A stretch of 64,000 bases of DNA, from positions 62,001 through 126,000 of the forward strand of contig JASAOC010002135.1 of the NCBI GenBank assembly GCA_030849835.1, in the 5' to 3' direction. Each line of letters begins with the position of its first letter. The first letter of the stretch is position 1. This document shows, piece after piece, positions 39,975 to 51,069 of the stretch. The DNA is from Herpetomonas samuelpessoai (lineage: Eukaryota; Euglenozoa; Kinetoplastea; Trypanosomatida; Trypanosomatidae). Below the pieces are notes generated by a model. That model ran no database searches and had not been told where the DNA came from. It was given only the letters and a program-made list of their open reading frames with translations. The translations under genes were made by a program, and so were the position numbers.

Positions 39975-42384
39975 TAACAGGAAAGTCAAACGCGCCCTGC
40001 TTTTCTTCTTCTTTGTCGTTCATGGCATGAACCACCGCCACGTCAATCGAAATGTGGATGTGTGCTTGTCACCCTGAGGGAGGTATTGCTAGGGAGAGCG
40101 AGAGAAGTAAATGAAAAGAGAGGGGGGGGGGGAGGAGGAGGAAAGACAAACAAATAAATAAATAAATAAATATACCACACAAACGTGACAGAGGCAGGGA
40201 GGAGAGAAGCCTCTTCTCTTCCATTCCGTGTCCTTCATTTCGTCTCACTTTCTCCTCTGCTGTCTGCATCTCTCTCTCTCTTTAAGGTTTTTCTTACACC
40301 TGTCGCACGGCTACTTGGTTCTTCGCAGCTCTGACACACGCACACGCACGCACGCATACTTCGCCATGAACTCAAAAAACAAAAAAACAAAAACAAAAAC
40401 AACAACAACAAAAGAACGATCACGAGTTATACGCACCGTGACATCTATTCCCACCAAGGGATGTTTTTTTTTTCGGGGACTCAATGCGAAGGGAGCAGAG
40501 GCGATGCGGAAAGACCCAGACTTTACCCTCCCTTACCCCGTTGCAGGCTTTCTTTCCCATGAAGCGCACATGTCGCGTGCGCGCTGTAGACGAACGCCTT
40601 TTTGGAAGCGCAGAAGGAAAAGAAATCGATTGAAATGCACGCAAAGAAATATGCGTCCCGGTGAACACTCCTACTTCCTTCTCCTCTCTCGACACTTCCT
40701 CTTTGTGAAAACAACAACAAAAACAATTACTCACGACTGTTATATTTATTCAAGTTTTTTTTTTTTTTTGAAAGCATTCAAGGATAGGTTGCTCGCTGCG
40801 TCCTACCTCTTCTCCGACCTGATTCGGGTAGATCCCCCTCTCGTCGTGGTGAAGGACGTCCCTCGCCGTGGCATCGCTGAGTCGTTGCACACACACTCAC
40901 ACGCGGCCCCAGTGTTGCGGGGAGAAGAAAAGGAAAAGACAGTCCTCGTCTTACAACTCTCCCGTTGCCGTTTCTTTCTCTTGCCTATTAGAGAGAAAGA
41001 TATTAAAACACCCAAACAGAGAACACGTTCTCTTTTTTTTTTTTAAATCAGCTTTTTTTTTCTTGCGCTGCATCGGCAGGCATTGCCACTTGCGTTCTGT
41101 CTCTCTCTCTCTTTTTTTTTTCCCTCTTTCTTCCACTGCGTCGTTTACTGCTGACCGCTACACGGTAGACCTCATCTCCCGTCCATCGTTAAAGAAGAGG
41201 AATTTTTCAGTATATAATACTTTTTTTTTCAACCACACCCACACCCCCCTCGCGATTTTATATTTGTATTTTTGATATACACTCCTCGTCATACGAAATT
41301 CTGCGCACGCATTCATCGCTTTGAAACGCACCTTTCCCCTTTGGCGCGTGCGCGTGCGAGTATTTCGTTCCCTGTTCTGCATTTGCAAAAAACAACAACA
41401 ACAACATCGCTATAGAAGTGTCTTCTCTTTTTCTTTCTTTCTCCCCCGCCGTGTTCGCTAACTCGTTCTCTCCTGTTTTCCTGTGTTGAAGTGAAACCAT
41501 AGAAGAGACAATACGGATATTCCGTTGGTGCTGGTTGACCGGATTCCTCCCTCCAGAATCCAAATTACTGTGCTTTTTTTTGTCTTTACAAAAATTTTGT
41601 TCCTGTTATTGTTCTCTTTTTCCTTATTCCACCCCACGTTTTTTTTTTTCAGTTGTGAAGAGAAATTATTTTCACGCGGTTTAACAACCATCAGTAGTGT
41701 TTTTTTCTTCTTCTTCTTCCCCTTCGTTCTGTTCGAGTGTGGGGTTCTCTGTATCATTCTCTTTCATGCTCTAGTCATCGGCTTTCTTTCTTCCACAACG
41801 TATTTTCTTTTCTTTTCGGCGTGCTCTTGTGCCACTACCCGACCTGTGTTAGCATATTGTGTGTTGCGCGTGTGTGTGTGTGTGCCTGTTACACGTGCTG
41901 AACTCTGACGTTTCACGTTTATATTTTTGTTTTCTGTTCTCCGAAGCTTGAAGCTAAATTTCTCGTGAAGGTGAGGAATCAACAGTGAATAAGAAAGAAC
42001 GTCGTCGTCACTTTTCTGGCAAACACATACACGAGGCGAACCACAGCAACCAAACACACAAACATTTATTGAAACGACTGGAATCCCTCCGAAGTTTTTG
42101 TGTCGTCAGGGATTCGTTTCTCTTTCCGCTCAGTCAGTTTTGTCGTTGACTCTTTTTTTGTTTTCTCTTCCCCTTTCTTCTTTCCCCTCTCTCTTTTTTT
42201 TTTTTTCACAGTTGTTCCTGTGCGGTGATCGCTTGGATCGCGCATCTCTTTCTGGTTGTTTCTCCGAGGGCTGATAAACTGGTTTGGCTGTCTATCTCAA
42301 GCCCCGTTTTTTCCCCCTCTTTTTCTTTCTTAGCCCATCTCGCTCTTTCGTGTTGTTGACAAGTTCTTACAGATATACCACCAC
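39975..42384. other. 2.4-kb spacer before the giant protein gene
   Basis: Low-complexity T, A and CT sequence, with an (AAAT)n run at about 40151-40172 and (CAA)n at 40398-40411 and 41391-41406. The longest sense ORF (40228-41046, 272 codons) crosses poly-T and poly-A runs as poly-Phe and poly-Lys and lacks a sensible acceptor layout; I do not call it. Strong acceptors appear from 42181. Confidence 0.55.
42181..42211 (+). promoter_or_regulatory. Trans-splice acceptor for the 2894-residue protein gene
   Basis: A CT/T tract ends in TTTTTCACAG, with the AG at 42210-42211. Two further good acceptors follow: TTTCTTAG ending at 42333 and TCTTACAG ending at 42372. For all three, the first ATG downstream is 42385, so alternative splicing here would change only the leader length. 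Confidence 0.65.
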
Positions 42385-45300
42385 ATGAGCGCTTCCAAAT
42401 CAGTGGACCATTCCAGCAGCCCAGGGACCAAACGCCGTGCGTCTCTGGGCACCGCAGGCACGACGACCCCGGCACGAAGGACCTACGCCCATGGCAGCGC
42501 CAAGTCACCGTCTGCCGCCGCCGTCGCATCTTCGCCGGTGCATTCGGCTGGAAAGGGCCCATCTACACCGAGCCACGCAAAGCCATGGGCAGACGACAGC
42601 AATGCGAGCCACTCCCTGTCCTCGCCATCGCTGTCCCCGGCCAAGGCAAAGGCAAAGTCCAGCGGCACCGTGCGCATTGCACCGCCACCAGGGAAACGGC
42701 GGGGCAGCGGAGGCGGCGCGGAGGACAGCCAACGAGGGTCTGAAGCTCTCGCTCCAGCAGCAGCGTCGTCACCGTCCAAGTCTCTAGGTCATGACGGCGG
42801 CGAGGGCAACGAACTCGGCTCAGGTGATCGTAAGCCCCGTCCGTCACCGCTTTCCGCTCCGTCCTCCTCTTCCTCCCGTGGACTTCGTGTCGGGAGCCTA
42901 GGTGGTGGTGAGGTCGTCGCACCCTATTCCGAAGGCGATGACGGCCCGACCCCTCTGGACCGGCACCTGGAGCTGCACACCGCGCGAGCTACCTCTCTTT
43001 CCACCGACCGAGCGAGCACAGAGGCGGGAACACCGTCAAAGGAGCCGTCTCGCGGCTCTGCGTCGTTGTCACGCACCCATGCAGCGACTTCCGTGAAGCC
43101 ATCCACGGCCGCCCTACCACCGTCCTCATCGTCATCGCCATCCTCGGCTCGTGGGCCTCTCGAGGCAGCCCTCACGCAGGCGTTGCTTCTTCGCTTTCAA
43201 AACGTTCTAGAGAAGCAGGAGCACGTCCTACAGCGGGTGGACGCGGCGGTGGCGGCGAACCCGGCGGCCTCTCGCATCGCCGCCAGCGCCGCGGGAAGCC
43301 GCTCTGGTTCCGGCCACCCCCTGCCGCCTGCCTCCACACTGGCACCTCACAGTGTCGGTGGCGCTTCGAATCCCTTGAACACCAGCGTGCACAGCACCGG
43401 CCCGCGCACGGCGGAGCGCAGCGAGGCGAGTAGCGCGTACTCGCACTCACCGATTCCCGGCGCGGGGCTGCTGCCAACGGCGTCTCCGACACCGCGGACG
43501 GTTGTGTCCGCGCGCCTTATGTCACCCGAAGAGATTCGCTCGCTGTCACGGCTGGCCTCTCCACAGCGGCAAAGCGGGACGCACTCCACCGCCGCAGCGG
43601 CAGCTGCAGGGACCTCACGTCTGGTGGGCTCGGCGTCGACATCGCCCCTGCCGGCACCCATGCCCGCGCCCTTGTCTTCGCTGCCGGGAAGTGGCGCATC
43701 GACACCACCGCCGCCGCCGCTGCCGGACTCCCCTTCTCGCAGCGGCTACGGTGGTGCAGAGAACTCCTTTTCGCAAGTGTCATCGGCCGTCAAGGAGGAG
43801 AGTGGCGTTATTTATTTACGCCCAGACCTGGACAAGGTTCGCGCCTCTGCAGGCGGTCCGGCCGGCAGTGCACGGGGCCACGGCATCGGCAGCGGTGGTG
43901 GTGGTGGCACGCTCGGACAACCTCTGGGCTCTGGGCGAGCGCCGAACACCTCTGCGCGCAGTGAGGCTGGTATCCCATCGCAGCGCGGCGGGTTCGATGA
44001 CTCGACAGGCGACGTCCTCGCCTACTTGGGCACCCAACCTGACCGATTTGATCCACCGTCTGCGCGTCGTGGCACGCTGCGCCCCGCCTCCGGGGACCCG
44101 CCCGCCACCGATACGGAGGGCGCGGGCACCAGTCACCATGAAGGGGAGACGAGCGCAGAGCGACGTCATGGGAACAGCCACAGCAGCGGCGGCGGCGGCG
44201 GTGGGCTGTTTTCTTCGGGGGGCTCCACACCCGACTCCCTCGCGGTGACGCGGAGCGCGCTGATTATGATTCCTGCGCCTGCAACGGTTGTCACAAAGCA
44301 CAGCGGCGGCCGCCGTCGTCACGACACCCCGCCGCCACCGCCGCCGCCCCCGGTGGCCCGCCCCGGGCAGGGGCAGAGCGAAGGGCCCTCCCTGGACAGC
44401 AACCCGCTGCAACCCGAGAATTCCTTCACACAGGACGAGCTCCTCAGCGAGGCGCGCAGCACCGAGAACAGCCACACCATTCCGATGACGTCGCCGACCC
44501 GGCCTCGACCGGGGAACGCAGGCACCTCGAAGGAAGGAGCGGAGACGCGTGCGACCCCGCAGCCGCCACAGGTCTCCCGCCGCGGCAACCCAACGTTGGG
44601 CGAAGGCGCAGGCGTCGAGGACGACGACAACGCTCCGCCGTTTAACTCGCTGCCCGTCTGGAGCTCCCTCGGGTCCCCAGGCGGCTCCGCTGTGAATGGG
44701 GCCCTCAGCGGCGGCCATCCCGGCATCGCGCCCAGCCACAATAGTCACCACAATCCTAACACCACCACGAGCGCGGGGGATAGCAGCGACACCACACAGA
44801 ATGGATTGGCAAGCTCCTTGCTCACCAACTCCGTGCTGGCCACCCACAATAGCTTGCACTACCTACGCACGTCGAGTCCTGGGAGCGTGTCGGTGTCGCC
44901 GCTGTCTCGTCCCATGTCGGTGTGGGCGGAGAGCCCGGCGCAACTCGGCGTGAACCCGAGCGGCAGCGTGCCGGCGGGCTGGCTCTCCCCTGGAACCCCT
45001 GGCGCCATCGGAACCAGCCCCGTCGGGGCCCACTGGCTCTCTGCGAGCACAGACGGCACGGTGCCGCCCCCTCAACAACAGCAGCCGACGCCCCCACAGC
45101 AGCATGTACAGCAGGCGCAGCGTCTGCGGGTGACGCATGCCCTGCGCTCGCCGTCGCGCTCCCTGTCGGGGGAACGCGAGGGGAGCGGTGGTGCGAGTCC
45201 GGGGAACGGAGGGTATGCCAACACGCGCCATCCCAGCGTCGCGGGCCTTGCCGGCACCACGACCAGCAGCGGCTCCACGACAACGACAACGACCGCCACG

Positions 45301-48300
45301 GGAGGTGGAGCCGGAGGAGGAGGAGGGCGCACCAGCACGGGCACGGCCTTTGTCAGCCCTTCGCTCTCTCCTTCCCCATCACCCCTGGCCACGTCCCATG
45401 ACCGCCCGCTGGTGGTGGTGTCTCCGCTGAGCACCTCGCACACCCCTGTCACGCTCACCTCTCCGTCCACCCCCATGGGCGGCTCCCAGCACCAGCAACC
45501 GCCGCCCTCCTCGCAGCCGCAGGGCTCCCTGTCGTCGCTCGGCGGGAGCGCGTTGGCCGTCTCCTCGGCAAGTGGCACCCGCACGTCTTCGTTACCGCAG
45601 CCACACCAGAGCGTCAGTGGCCGCGCCGGCAGCCGGCCGCACTCCCCCCCGTACGCCGCCTTATTTCAGTCTCTCAGCAAGAATTCTCCGTCCCCACCGG
45701 GCCAAGGTGGGGGTGGCAGTACGGGTGCTCCCCGAGACGCATCGGCCGGGGCTGTGGCCCCACAACCCTTGTCAACGCTCTCTCCCGCATCCTCGGCGGG
45801 TGGCTTTCGTTCCATCGCGGACAGCCGGTCACCGGTGCGCAAGGACAGCATGCGCAGCGGGAGCAACATGACCACCACCGTCGTCCCATCCACGCTCACC
45901 CACCGCTCTTCGCTTTCGAGCTTGTCGGACGTGACGCCCACCAAGCGGCCGTCGTCCTCGTCGATGGTGGGAACAGGGAGTGTTAGTGGAGGGGCTGCTG
46001 CATCTTCGCTGGGACTGCATTCACCAGGCCCGCGCCGCACGTTTCCGGCCGAGGAGGGCGACTATGACGACGACGTCAACGTGAGTTCCCCATCGCTTTC
46101 GATGCGGGGAACGACACAGAGCCGCTCGCGCGCCTCGCCACCGCCGCTGTCGCATCAGACCCTCACCACCCCGACGCTGCAGGACTCACGGATGGAGGAA
46201 GGCAGTGACGCGAGCCCGAACTGTGGAAGCGATCGGGAACTGTCCGCATCGTCGTCATCGTCGCCCTTTTCTACGAGCGGCGGTGGGGCCGTGAATGCAA
46301 CAGGCCCTGTCCTGCATGAGGCAGCACCTGCGCCGTGGGCGGATGCCAGAGATGACATCGTCACAGGAGCATCGACAGAGCGGAAGGAGGCGACGGCGGC
46401 AACGTCAACGCCGCCTCCCTCGGAGGCACGCCGTGTGCCACCCATGCGAACGATGCGGCGGCCTCCCACCGTGCCCCTGACCCCTCCCGTGGATCTCTCG
46501 CCGATGGCACGGCACAGGCGGGCCAAGTCGATTGAAATGGGTGAGACACAAGCCGACGACCTGGATGGCACCTCCTATACCGGCAGCCCGAGAGACGGCA
46601 AGGACACCGCGGCCGCTCGCGCAGAGACCGCCCGACGTGAGGCGTACTGGAGCAACTATGAGGTGATGCACCAGCTCGAGCATCTGCCCCCGGACTTGAG
46701 GGACTTGAATCCCTTCCGAAAGGATGCCGCTCTCGACGATGCAACGAAAGGGCTTTCGGAGGTGCCAGCGGTCGCAGCCCCTTCTTCTTCTCACCTCCGC
46801 CACTCGTCGGGCGGTCGTCCTTCCCACGCGATGGAACGCGGCCTTGACGATCCAGATAGGGACTTCAATGGCGACGACAGCAACAGCAACAACAGCAGCG
46901 ATTACGAGTTTATTGAAGAGGAGCTCTTTCTCAGCGAGGAGGACGACGAGGAGTATTACCGGCGTCGCCGTGAGCTCGAAGGCACCCCGTCCTCTTCTGC
47001 GTCCGGTGACGGCAGGGATGCGCGCGACGCTGACGCTGCTGGGACGACAGGGTGGCCCCCCGCCAGCAACGCCAGTGCGGTGATTGTCGTGTCGCACACG
47101 ACCAACGGCCTTCGCCTGGCTCCCGGTCGCCGCCGCCGAGGCCAGGTCACGCGCCTCCCAAACCCTGTTCGACAACAGGTGCTCTCTCGCCGTGGCGTCA
47201 CAGGCACACGCACGGGCAGTGCTCATAGCAGCGGCGCGACAACGACGACAACAGCAGCGGAGGAGGAGGAAGGGGAGGCGCACCTGGCTGCTGTTGCCGG
47301 CTACCCTGTAGCCACCGCTGGTGGGGTACCGGTCGGGTCGGGCGGCCGGTGGCCAGAGAGTGAAGAAGAAGAGGGGGATTGGGACCTCACCGCACGCATG
47401 GCCGCCCTCGCGCACTTTCAGCGGCAGAACCAAGAGGCGCTCCTCATGGATGCGGATGGGGACAGGGAAGGGGATGTTGGCGGCCGCGGGGCCTCGCTGC
47501 CTCAGGAGGAAGCCGAGGTTGGCGGTGATGACACGTACGGCGGCTTGAACCAGACAGCTCGACGTGGTCGCCGCCGCGGCAGCCTCGGAGGGGGCGGCGG
47601 GGCGAGTGGTGGTGGCCACGCAGGGCTGCCGCCGCGAACTCTGCTATCGGAACCCCGCGGCCCGTCAGAGGTGATTGAAATCATCGAAGTCCCCGACGGC
47701 GCGTCCGTGCTGGCGGCAGTGGCGGCGTCATCGGCTCGTGCGTCGCAGACCCTGCCTCCGCCACCTCAGTTGTCGTCGTCGTCTGTCGCGAATGGGACGA
47801 CAAGCGGCGCGGACGGTCGCACGCCATCGCAGCTCTCCGGCTCTTCCTTCCACGAGACAGGCGGCGCCATCGTCACAGACGTCTATTCTCCGCTTGAAGC
47901 GAGGCTGGAGGACCCGCTCAAGGATGCCAATGGCCGGTATGACCTATCCGCGGGCCAGGGCGGTGACACCACCCCCAGCACGCTGACGGAGCCTTCCCCC
48001 ACCTCACCGATAAGCGCCGCTCTGAGAAAGGAAGGACATGCGTCGTCTCGTCTGTCAAGCTCCCCACGTCGCGCGGGCAGTAATGGGAGCCACCCGTCGA
48101 TCCCACCGCTCAGCATCGCCAACCTGCTCGAGTCTGGCGACGACGCCAACACCGGAGCCACCGTACATCAACCTTCTCCGTCCAAGAAGACCTATCCGCC
48201 TCCTCTCACCTCCGTCAAACCCAAAGACGCTGCCACCAGCGTTGCTGGGGACCACGTCGATGATGAAGAGGAGTACGTTGACGAGGAGGAAGAAAGGGCT

Positions 48301-51069
48301 CCCAGAGCAGCGGTCCGCACGCCGACAACGGCCAAAACGCCACGCTACCGCTTCAAACACACGCCACGCGGCACCGGACAATCCAGTGCGCTCGCCAAGA
48401 CGAGGCACAAGGCGTCGCTCGTGCGTGCCGATACGCTTTTCAGCAGCGGTGCCACCCCACCTGCGCAAGGGCTGCCAGCGTCCTCGCCATCGTCTGCCAT
48501 GCAGGAAGCGGAGCGCGCCGCGGCATTGGTCAACCCATCCCCTGCTGCAGGAGACAAGCCACGCAAGCGAAAGACAGCCGTGTCACCGTCGAGCTTGTCC
48601 AAGAAACCTCCGCGACGGCCCATTGTGGATGTCACCGCCACCCCGGCGACGGCGGCCGCCGCCGCGCGCAAACCCAAGACTTCCTCTCCTTCTCCCCAAG
48701 CCACCAGCGGTGCACCGCCACGCCGCCGCCACAGCATCGGTGCAGACGGCCTTGCTTCTGCCTTCACTACCCCTTCCCATCAGAGCAGTATACACCACGA
48801 CACAGAACGGGAAGGGGAGGAGGAGAGAAACAAGGGCGACGGAAATACGCTCTCGCGTGCAACCATCACTTCAGCAGCGCCGCGTCGTCGCGGGAGCGCG
48901 GGTGATGCCTTGATGCCAGCGACCCTTCCGCAACGTGTCGTCGTACCCTCGTCGCAGGCGGAGGAAGCGAGCCGCAGCCGTGAGGGCTCTCCTCTGAAAA
49001 GTAGCAGTAACCATCACCACCACCACTACCCTCACCCCTCTCACGCACCGAACACAAACGCGAGCGCACGAAGCAGCCCCACCCATGCACGACGTCGCGG
49101 CGGCACCGAGAGCGAGGCGGCGGCCGCCGCGTTGAACGGTAGCCACAGCCAACTCCTCACGTCCTCGTCGTCGCCGTCCGCTGGCTTGACCACCCCGCGC
49201 CACCTATCCTTGTCACAGAACCTGGGCAACCACCCAAGCAGCAGCAACAGCAACCTCCCAGCGGGTGCGGGGGTGACTGGAGTCTCTTCGCCTTCATTCC
49301 TGTATTATCAGCAGCGGCTCACCGAATCGAAGTCCCGGACGCGCGCGATTGAGCACACATTCCCGTCAGGCGCCATCGGCGGTGCCCCGACGTCCGGTGC
49401 GAAGCGTGACACGCCCCCTGGCGATGTGCTAGAAGGCACCCTGACGTTGCCGTCGCTCAACACGACGACGGGCAGCGGCGGGGGCTCTGGCGCCGGTGCC
49501 CATGCCCACACCCCTCCCAGCGTGGAGCTCGCATCGAGTGGCGCAGAGAATCTCATCGCCAGTGGAGTGCCTGCAGGCGTGGCAACCGCAGTCGGCCCAG
49601 GAGGTGGTACCGCAACGGCCACGCCCTCGCCCCCATTGCCGCCCGACGCAGCTGCAGAATCCCAGAAAGCGAAACGAGGCCCTCACCCGAATTCTGCCGC
49701 CTCCCTCACGACACCGGCTGACAGGGCTGCCCGTGCCGCTGCTGCGGCAGGTCGCACGAACCGTCGTCGTCATCTGTTTCTACTCGTCCCCACCACTCGC
49801 ATGCAGCCGAAACTGCCCAAGAGCAGTAGCGGTGACGCGAACGCGAAGCCGTCGCGCGGTGGTACGTCAGGCACTGCCAAGCGCCGTACACGAAGCGCCA
49901 AACCTGACGGCGTGCACAGCCCCCGTGGGGCCGCCAACGCAGCCGGCGCCGCCACCACAGACGGAGGCAACACCTCCACCTCACTGCCCTCCACCACCGC
50001 CGCCGCCGCTGGCGCCGGCTACCTTCCCACCACCACCGTCATTGTGCCGAACACCGCGCGTGGTAGCAGCGCAAACCACTCCCTCCTCACAGACGATCGC
50101 GACGGCGACGACAGCAGTGGCGGCACGGCCCGTCGCAGCGCTCGAGAGGCACCTCTCATGTCGAACCGGAGCCAGACAAGCACGGGCAGCGATGGAGCCC
50201 GCGCACATGCAAAGGCATCCTCCATGAATGCCGCGGCGCGCGCCAGCGCGGGTAGCGGGGGGACCCAGGGCCACGCCAACGATTCGATCCTCACGCCGCA
50301 CAGCACAAGCGACGGCACGAACACGACGGCGCACAGCACCGCCCGAGAGCATCATACCGTGACCTTTGTAAACGATGCGAAGCCACAACGGACGTCTGTG
50401 TCCCCGGCTCGTGACGTCCGAAGGCGGGCGAGCACCGGGGGTGGCGGTGGCGAGGACCCCGTCGCCAATCGCGCCGGCTCTTCGGTTGGTCGTCGCCGCA
50501 CCATTCTTAGCGGACGCGGCAGCACCATGCGAGACAAGGAGGAGGACAACGAAGGCACCAGGCGTGCCGCCAGCAGCCGCCTGGTCGACCGTGACGTGCA
50601 CTCCTCGCGCCGGCGAGGGCTCGACGCGGGCGGCAGCCACCACCCCTCGGCGGCCTCATCACGGCCAGGCGACGAAGGCAGAAGTCAGAGCGTGTCTGAG
50701 GTTCGCCGGCGGGCGAGTCTCGGTGGGGTCAACCAGAACATCATCACGAGCACCCCTTCGGCGCGAAAGAAGCCGCGCGACCGCCCTGGCACCACCGCAG
50801 CAGCAGCAGCAGGGGCCTTCGAAGACCCTTTGGACCGCGACGGATCGGTGCTTCGAGCTCCGTCTGCGCGTCGGCAGCGACGGGCATCGCTGGGAAGTAC
50901 CCTCGTCACCGATCCCGCGGCAGCCGCGACGGCAGCAAACGCGAGTAGCGGGAATGGCCGTGAGGGGCTATCCCCGCGGCGCGCGGCGTCAGCCAAAAAG
51001 AAACGGACGGCAGCGGCCGATGGAACCGGAAAAGAGAAGCGGAAAGCTGCGTCCGGGAAGGCGTCGTGA
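42385..51069 (+). CDS. Giant Ser/Gly/Thr-rich disordered protein with repeated PKA-type motifs, 2894 residues
   Basis: I recognise no folded domain. Nearly the whole chain is Ser/Gly/Thr/Pro/Ala low complexity with short poly-Pro, poly-Ser and poly-Gly runs. Two islands look more ordered: about 1410-1450 (REAYWSNYEVMHQLEHLPPD and the residues after it) and an acidic/aromatic stretch at about 1503-1535 (DYEFIEEELFLSEEDDEEYY). RRxS-type sites resembling the PKA consensus recur at both ends: S20, S1733, S2117, S2171, S2683, S2778 and S2835, with a weaker site near residue 97. The C terminus is strongly basic (KKKRT, KEKRKAASGKAS). There is no signal peptide or membrane helix. The frame is open for 8.7 kb with uniform GC-rich codon use, so it is real. 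The role is unknown; a phosphoregulated cytoskeletal or scaffold protein is a guess. Confidence 0.9.
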   Translation: MSASKSVDHSSSPGTKRRASLGTAGTTTPARRTYAHGSAKSPSAAAVASSPVHSAGKGPSTPSHAKPWADDSNASHSLSSPSLSPAKAKAKSSGTVRIAPPPGKRRGSGGGAEDSQRGSEALAPAAASSPSKSLGHDGGEGNELGSGDRKPRPSPLSAPSSSSSRGLRVGSLGGGEVVAPYSEGDDGPTPLDRHLELHTARATSLSTDRASTEAGTPSKEPSRGSASLSRTHAATSVKPSTAALPPSSSSSPSSARGPLEAALTQALLLRFQNVLEKQEHVLQRVDAAVAANPAASRIAASAAGSRSGSGHPLPPASTLAPHSVGGASNPLNTSVHSTGPRTAERSEASSAYSHSPIPGAGLLPTASPTPRTVVSARLMSPEEIRSLSRLASPQRQSGTHSTAAAAAAGTSRLVGSASTSPLPAPMPAPLSSLPGSGASTPPPPPLPDSPSRSGYGGAENSFSQVSSAVKEESGVIYLRPDLDKVRASAGGPAGSARGHGIGSGGGGGTLGQPLGSGRAPNTSARSEAGIPSQRGGFDDSTGDVLAYLGTQPDRFDPPSARRGTLRPASGDPPATDTEGAGTSHHEGETSAERRHGNSHSSGGGGGGLFSSGGSTPDSLAVTRSALIMIPAPATVVTKHSGGRRRHDTPPPPPPPPVARPGQGQSEGPSLDSNPLQPENSFTQDELLSEARSTENSHTIPMTSPTRPRPGNAGTSKEGAETRATPQPPQVSRRGNPTLGEGAGVEDDDNAPPFNSLPVWSSLGSPGGSAVNGALSGGHPGIAPSHNSHHNPNTTTSAGDSSDTTQNGLASSLLTNSVLATHNSLHYLRTSSPGSVSVSPLSRPMSVWAESPAQLGVNPSGSVPAGWLSPGTPGAIGTSPVGAHWLSASTDGTVPPPQQQQPTPPQQHVQQAQRLRVTHALRSPSRSLSGEREGSGGASPGNGGYANTRHPSVAGLAGTTTSSGSTTTTTTATGGGAGGGGGRTSTGTAFVSPSLSPSPSPLATSHDRPLVVVSPLSTSHTPVTLTSPSTPMGGSQHQQPPPSSQPQGSLSSLGGSALAVSSASGTRTSSLPQPHQSVSGRAGSRPHSPPYAALFQSLSKNSPSPPGQGGGGSTGAPRDASAGAVAPQPLSTLSPASSAGGFRSIADSRSPVRKDSMRSGSNMTTTVVPSTLTHRSSLSSLSDVTPTKRPSSSSMVGTGSVSGGAAASSLGLHSPGPRRTFPAEEGDYDDDVNVSSPSLSMRGTTQSRSRASPPPLSHQTLTTPTLQDSRMEEGSDASPNCGSDRELSASSSSSPFSTSGGGAVNATGPVLHEAAPAPWADARDDIVTGASTERKEATAATSTPPPSEARRVPPMRTMRRPPTVPLTPPVDLSPMARHRRAKSIEMGETQADDLDGTSYTGSPRDGKDTAAARAETARREAYWSNYEVMHQLEHLPPDLRDLNPFRKDAALDDATKGLSEVPAVAAPSSSHLRHSSGGRPSHAMERGLDDPDRDFNGDDSNSNNSSDYEFIEEELFLSEEDDEEYYRRRRELEGTPSSSASGDGRDARDADAAGTTGWPPASNASAVIVVSHTTNGLRLAPGRRRRGQVTRLPNPVRQQVLSRRGVTGTRTGSAHSSGATTTTTAAEEEEGEAHLAAVAGYPVATAGGVPVGSGGRWPESEEEEGDWDLTARMAALAHFQRQNQEALLMDADGDREGDVGGRGASLPQEEAEVGGDDTYGGLNQTARRGRRRGSLGGGGGASGGGHAGLPPRTLLSEPRGPSEVIEIIEVPDGASVLAAVAASSARASQTLPPPPQLSSSSVANGTTSGADGRTPSQLSGSSFHETGGAIVTDVYSPLEARLEDPLKDANGRYDLSAGQGGDTTPSTLTEPSPTSPISAALRKEGHASSRLSSSPRRAGSNGSHPSIPPLSIANLLESGDDANTGATVHQPSPSKKTYPPPLTSVKPKDAATSVAGDHVDDEEEYVDEEEERAPRAAVRTPTTAKTPRYRFKHTPRGTGQSSALAKTRHKASLVRADTLFSSGATPPAQGLPASSPSSAMQEAERAAALVNPSPAAGDKPRKRKTAVSPSSLSKKPPRRPIVDVTATPATAAAAARKPKTSSPSPQATSGAPPRRRHSIGADGLASAFTTPSHQSSIHHDTEREGEEERNKGDGNTLSRATITSAAPRRRGSAGDALMPATLPQRVVVPSSQAEEASRSREGSPLKSSSNHHHHHYPHPSHAPNTNASARSSPTHARRRGGTESEAAAAALNGSHSQLLTSSSSPSAGLTTPRHLSLSQNLGNHPSSSNSNLPAGAGVTGVSSPSFLYYQQRLTESKSRTRAIEHTFPSGAIGGAPTSGAKRDTPPGDVLEGTLTLPSLNTTTGSGGGSGAGAHAHTPPSVELASSGAENLIASGVPAGVATAVGPGGGTATATPSPPLPPDAAAESQKAKRGPHPNSAASLTTPADRAARAAAAAGRTNRRRHLFLLVPTTRMQPKLPKSSSGDANAKPSRGGTSGTAKRRTRSAKPDGVHSPRGAANAAGAATTDGGNTSTSLPSTTAAAAGAGYLPTTTVIVPNTARGSSANHSLLTDDRDGDDSSGGTARRSAREAPLMSNRSQTSTGSDGARAHAKASSMNAAARASAGSGGTQGHANDSILTPHSTSDGTNTTAHSTAREHHTVTFVNDAKPQRTSVSPARDVRRRASTGGGGGEDPVANRAGSSVGRRRTILSGRGSTMRDKEEDNEGTRRAASSRLVDRDVHSSRRRGLDAGGSHHPSAASSRPGDEGRSQSVSEVRRRASLGGVNQNIITSTPSARKKPRDRPGTTAAAAAGAFEDPLDRDGSVLRAPSARRQRRASLGSTLVTDPAAAATAANASSGNGREGLSPRRAASAKKKRTAAADGTGKEKRKAASGKAS

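Noticed and set aside
40228-41046. 272-codon sense ORF in the spacer before the giant protein gene
   Set aside because: It reads through poly-T and poly-A runs as Phe and Lys strings, has AT-rich composition and no clear acceptor-to-ATG layout. A few residues near its middle look protein-like, but not enough to call a gene.
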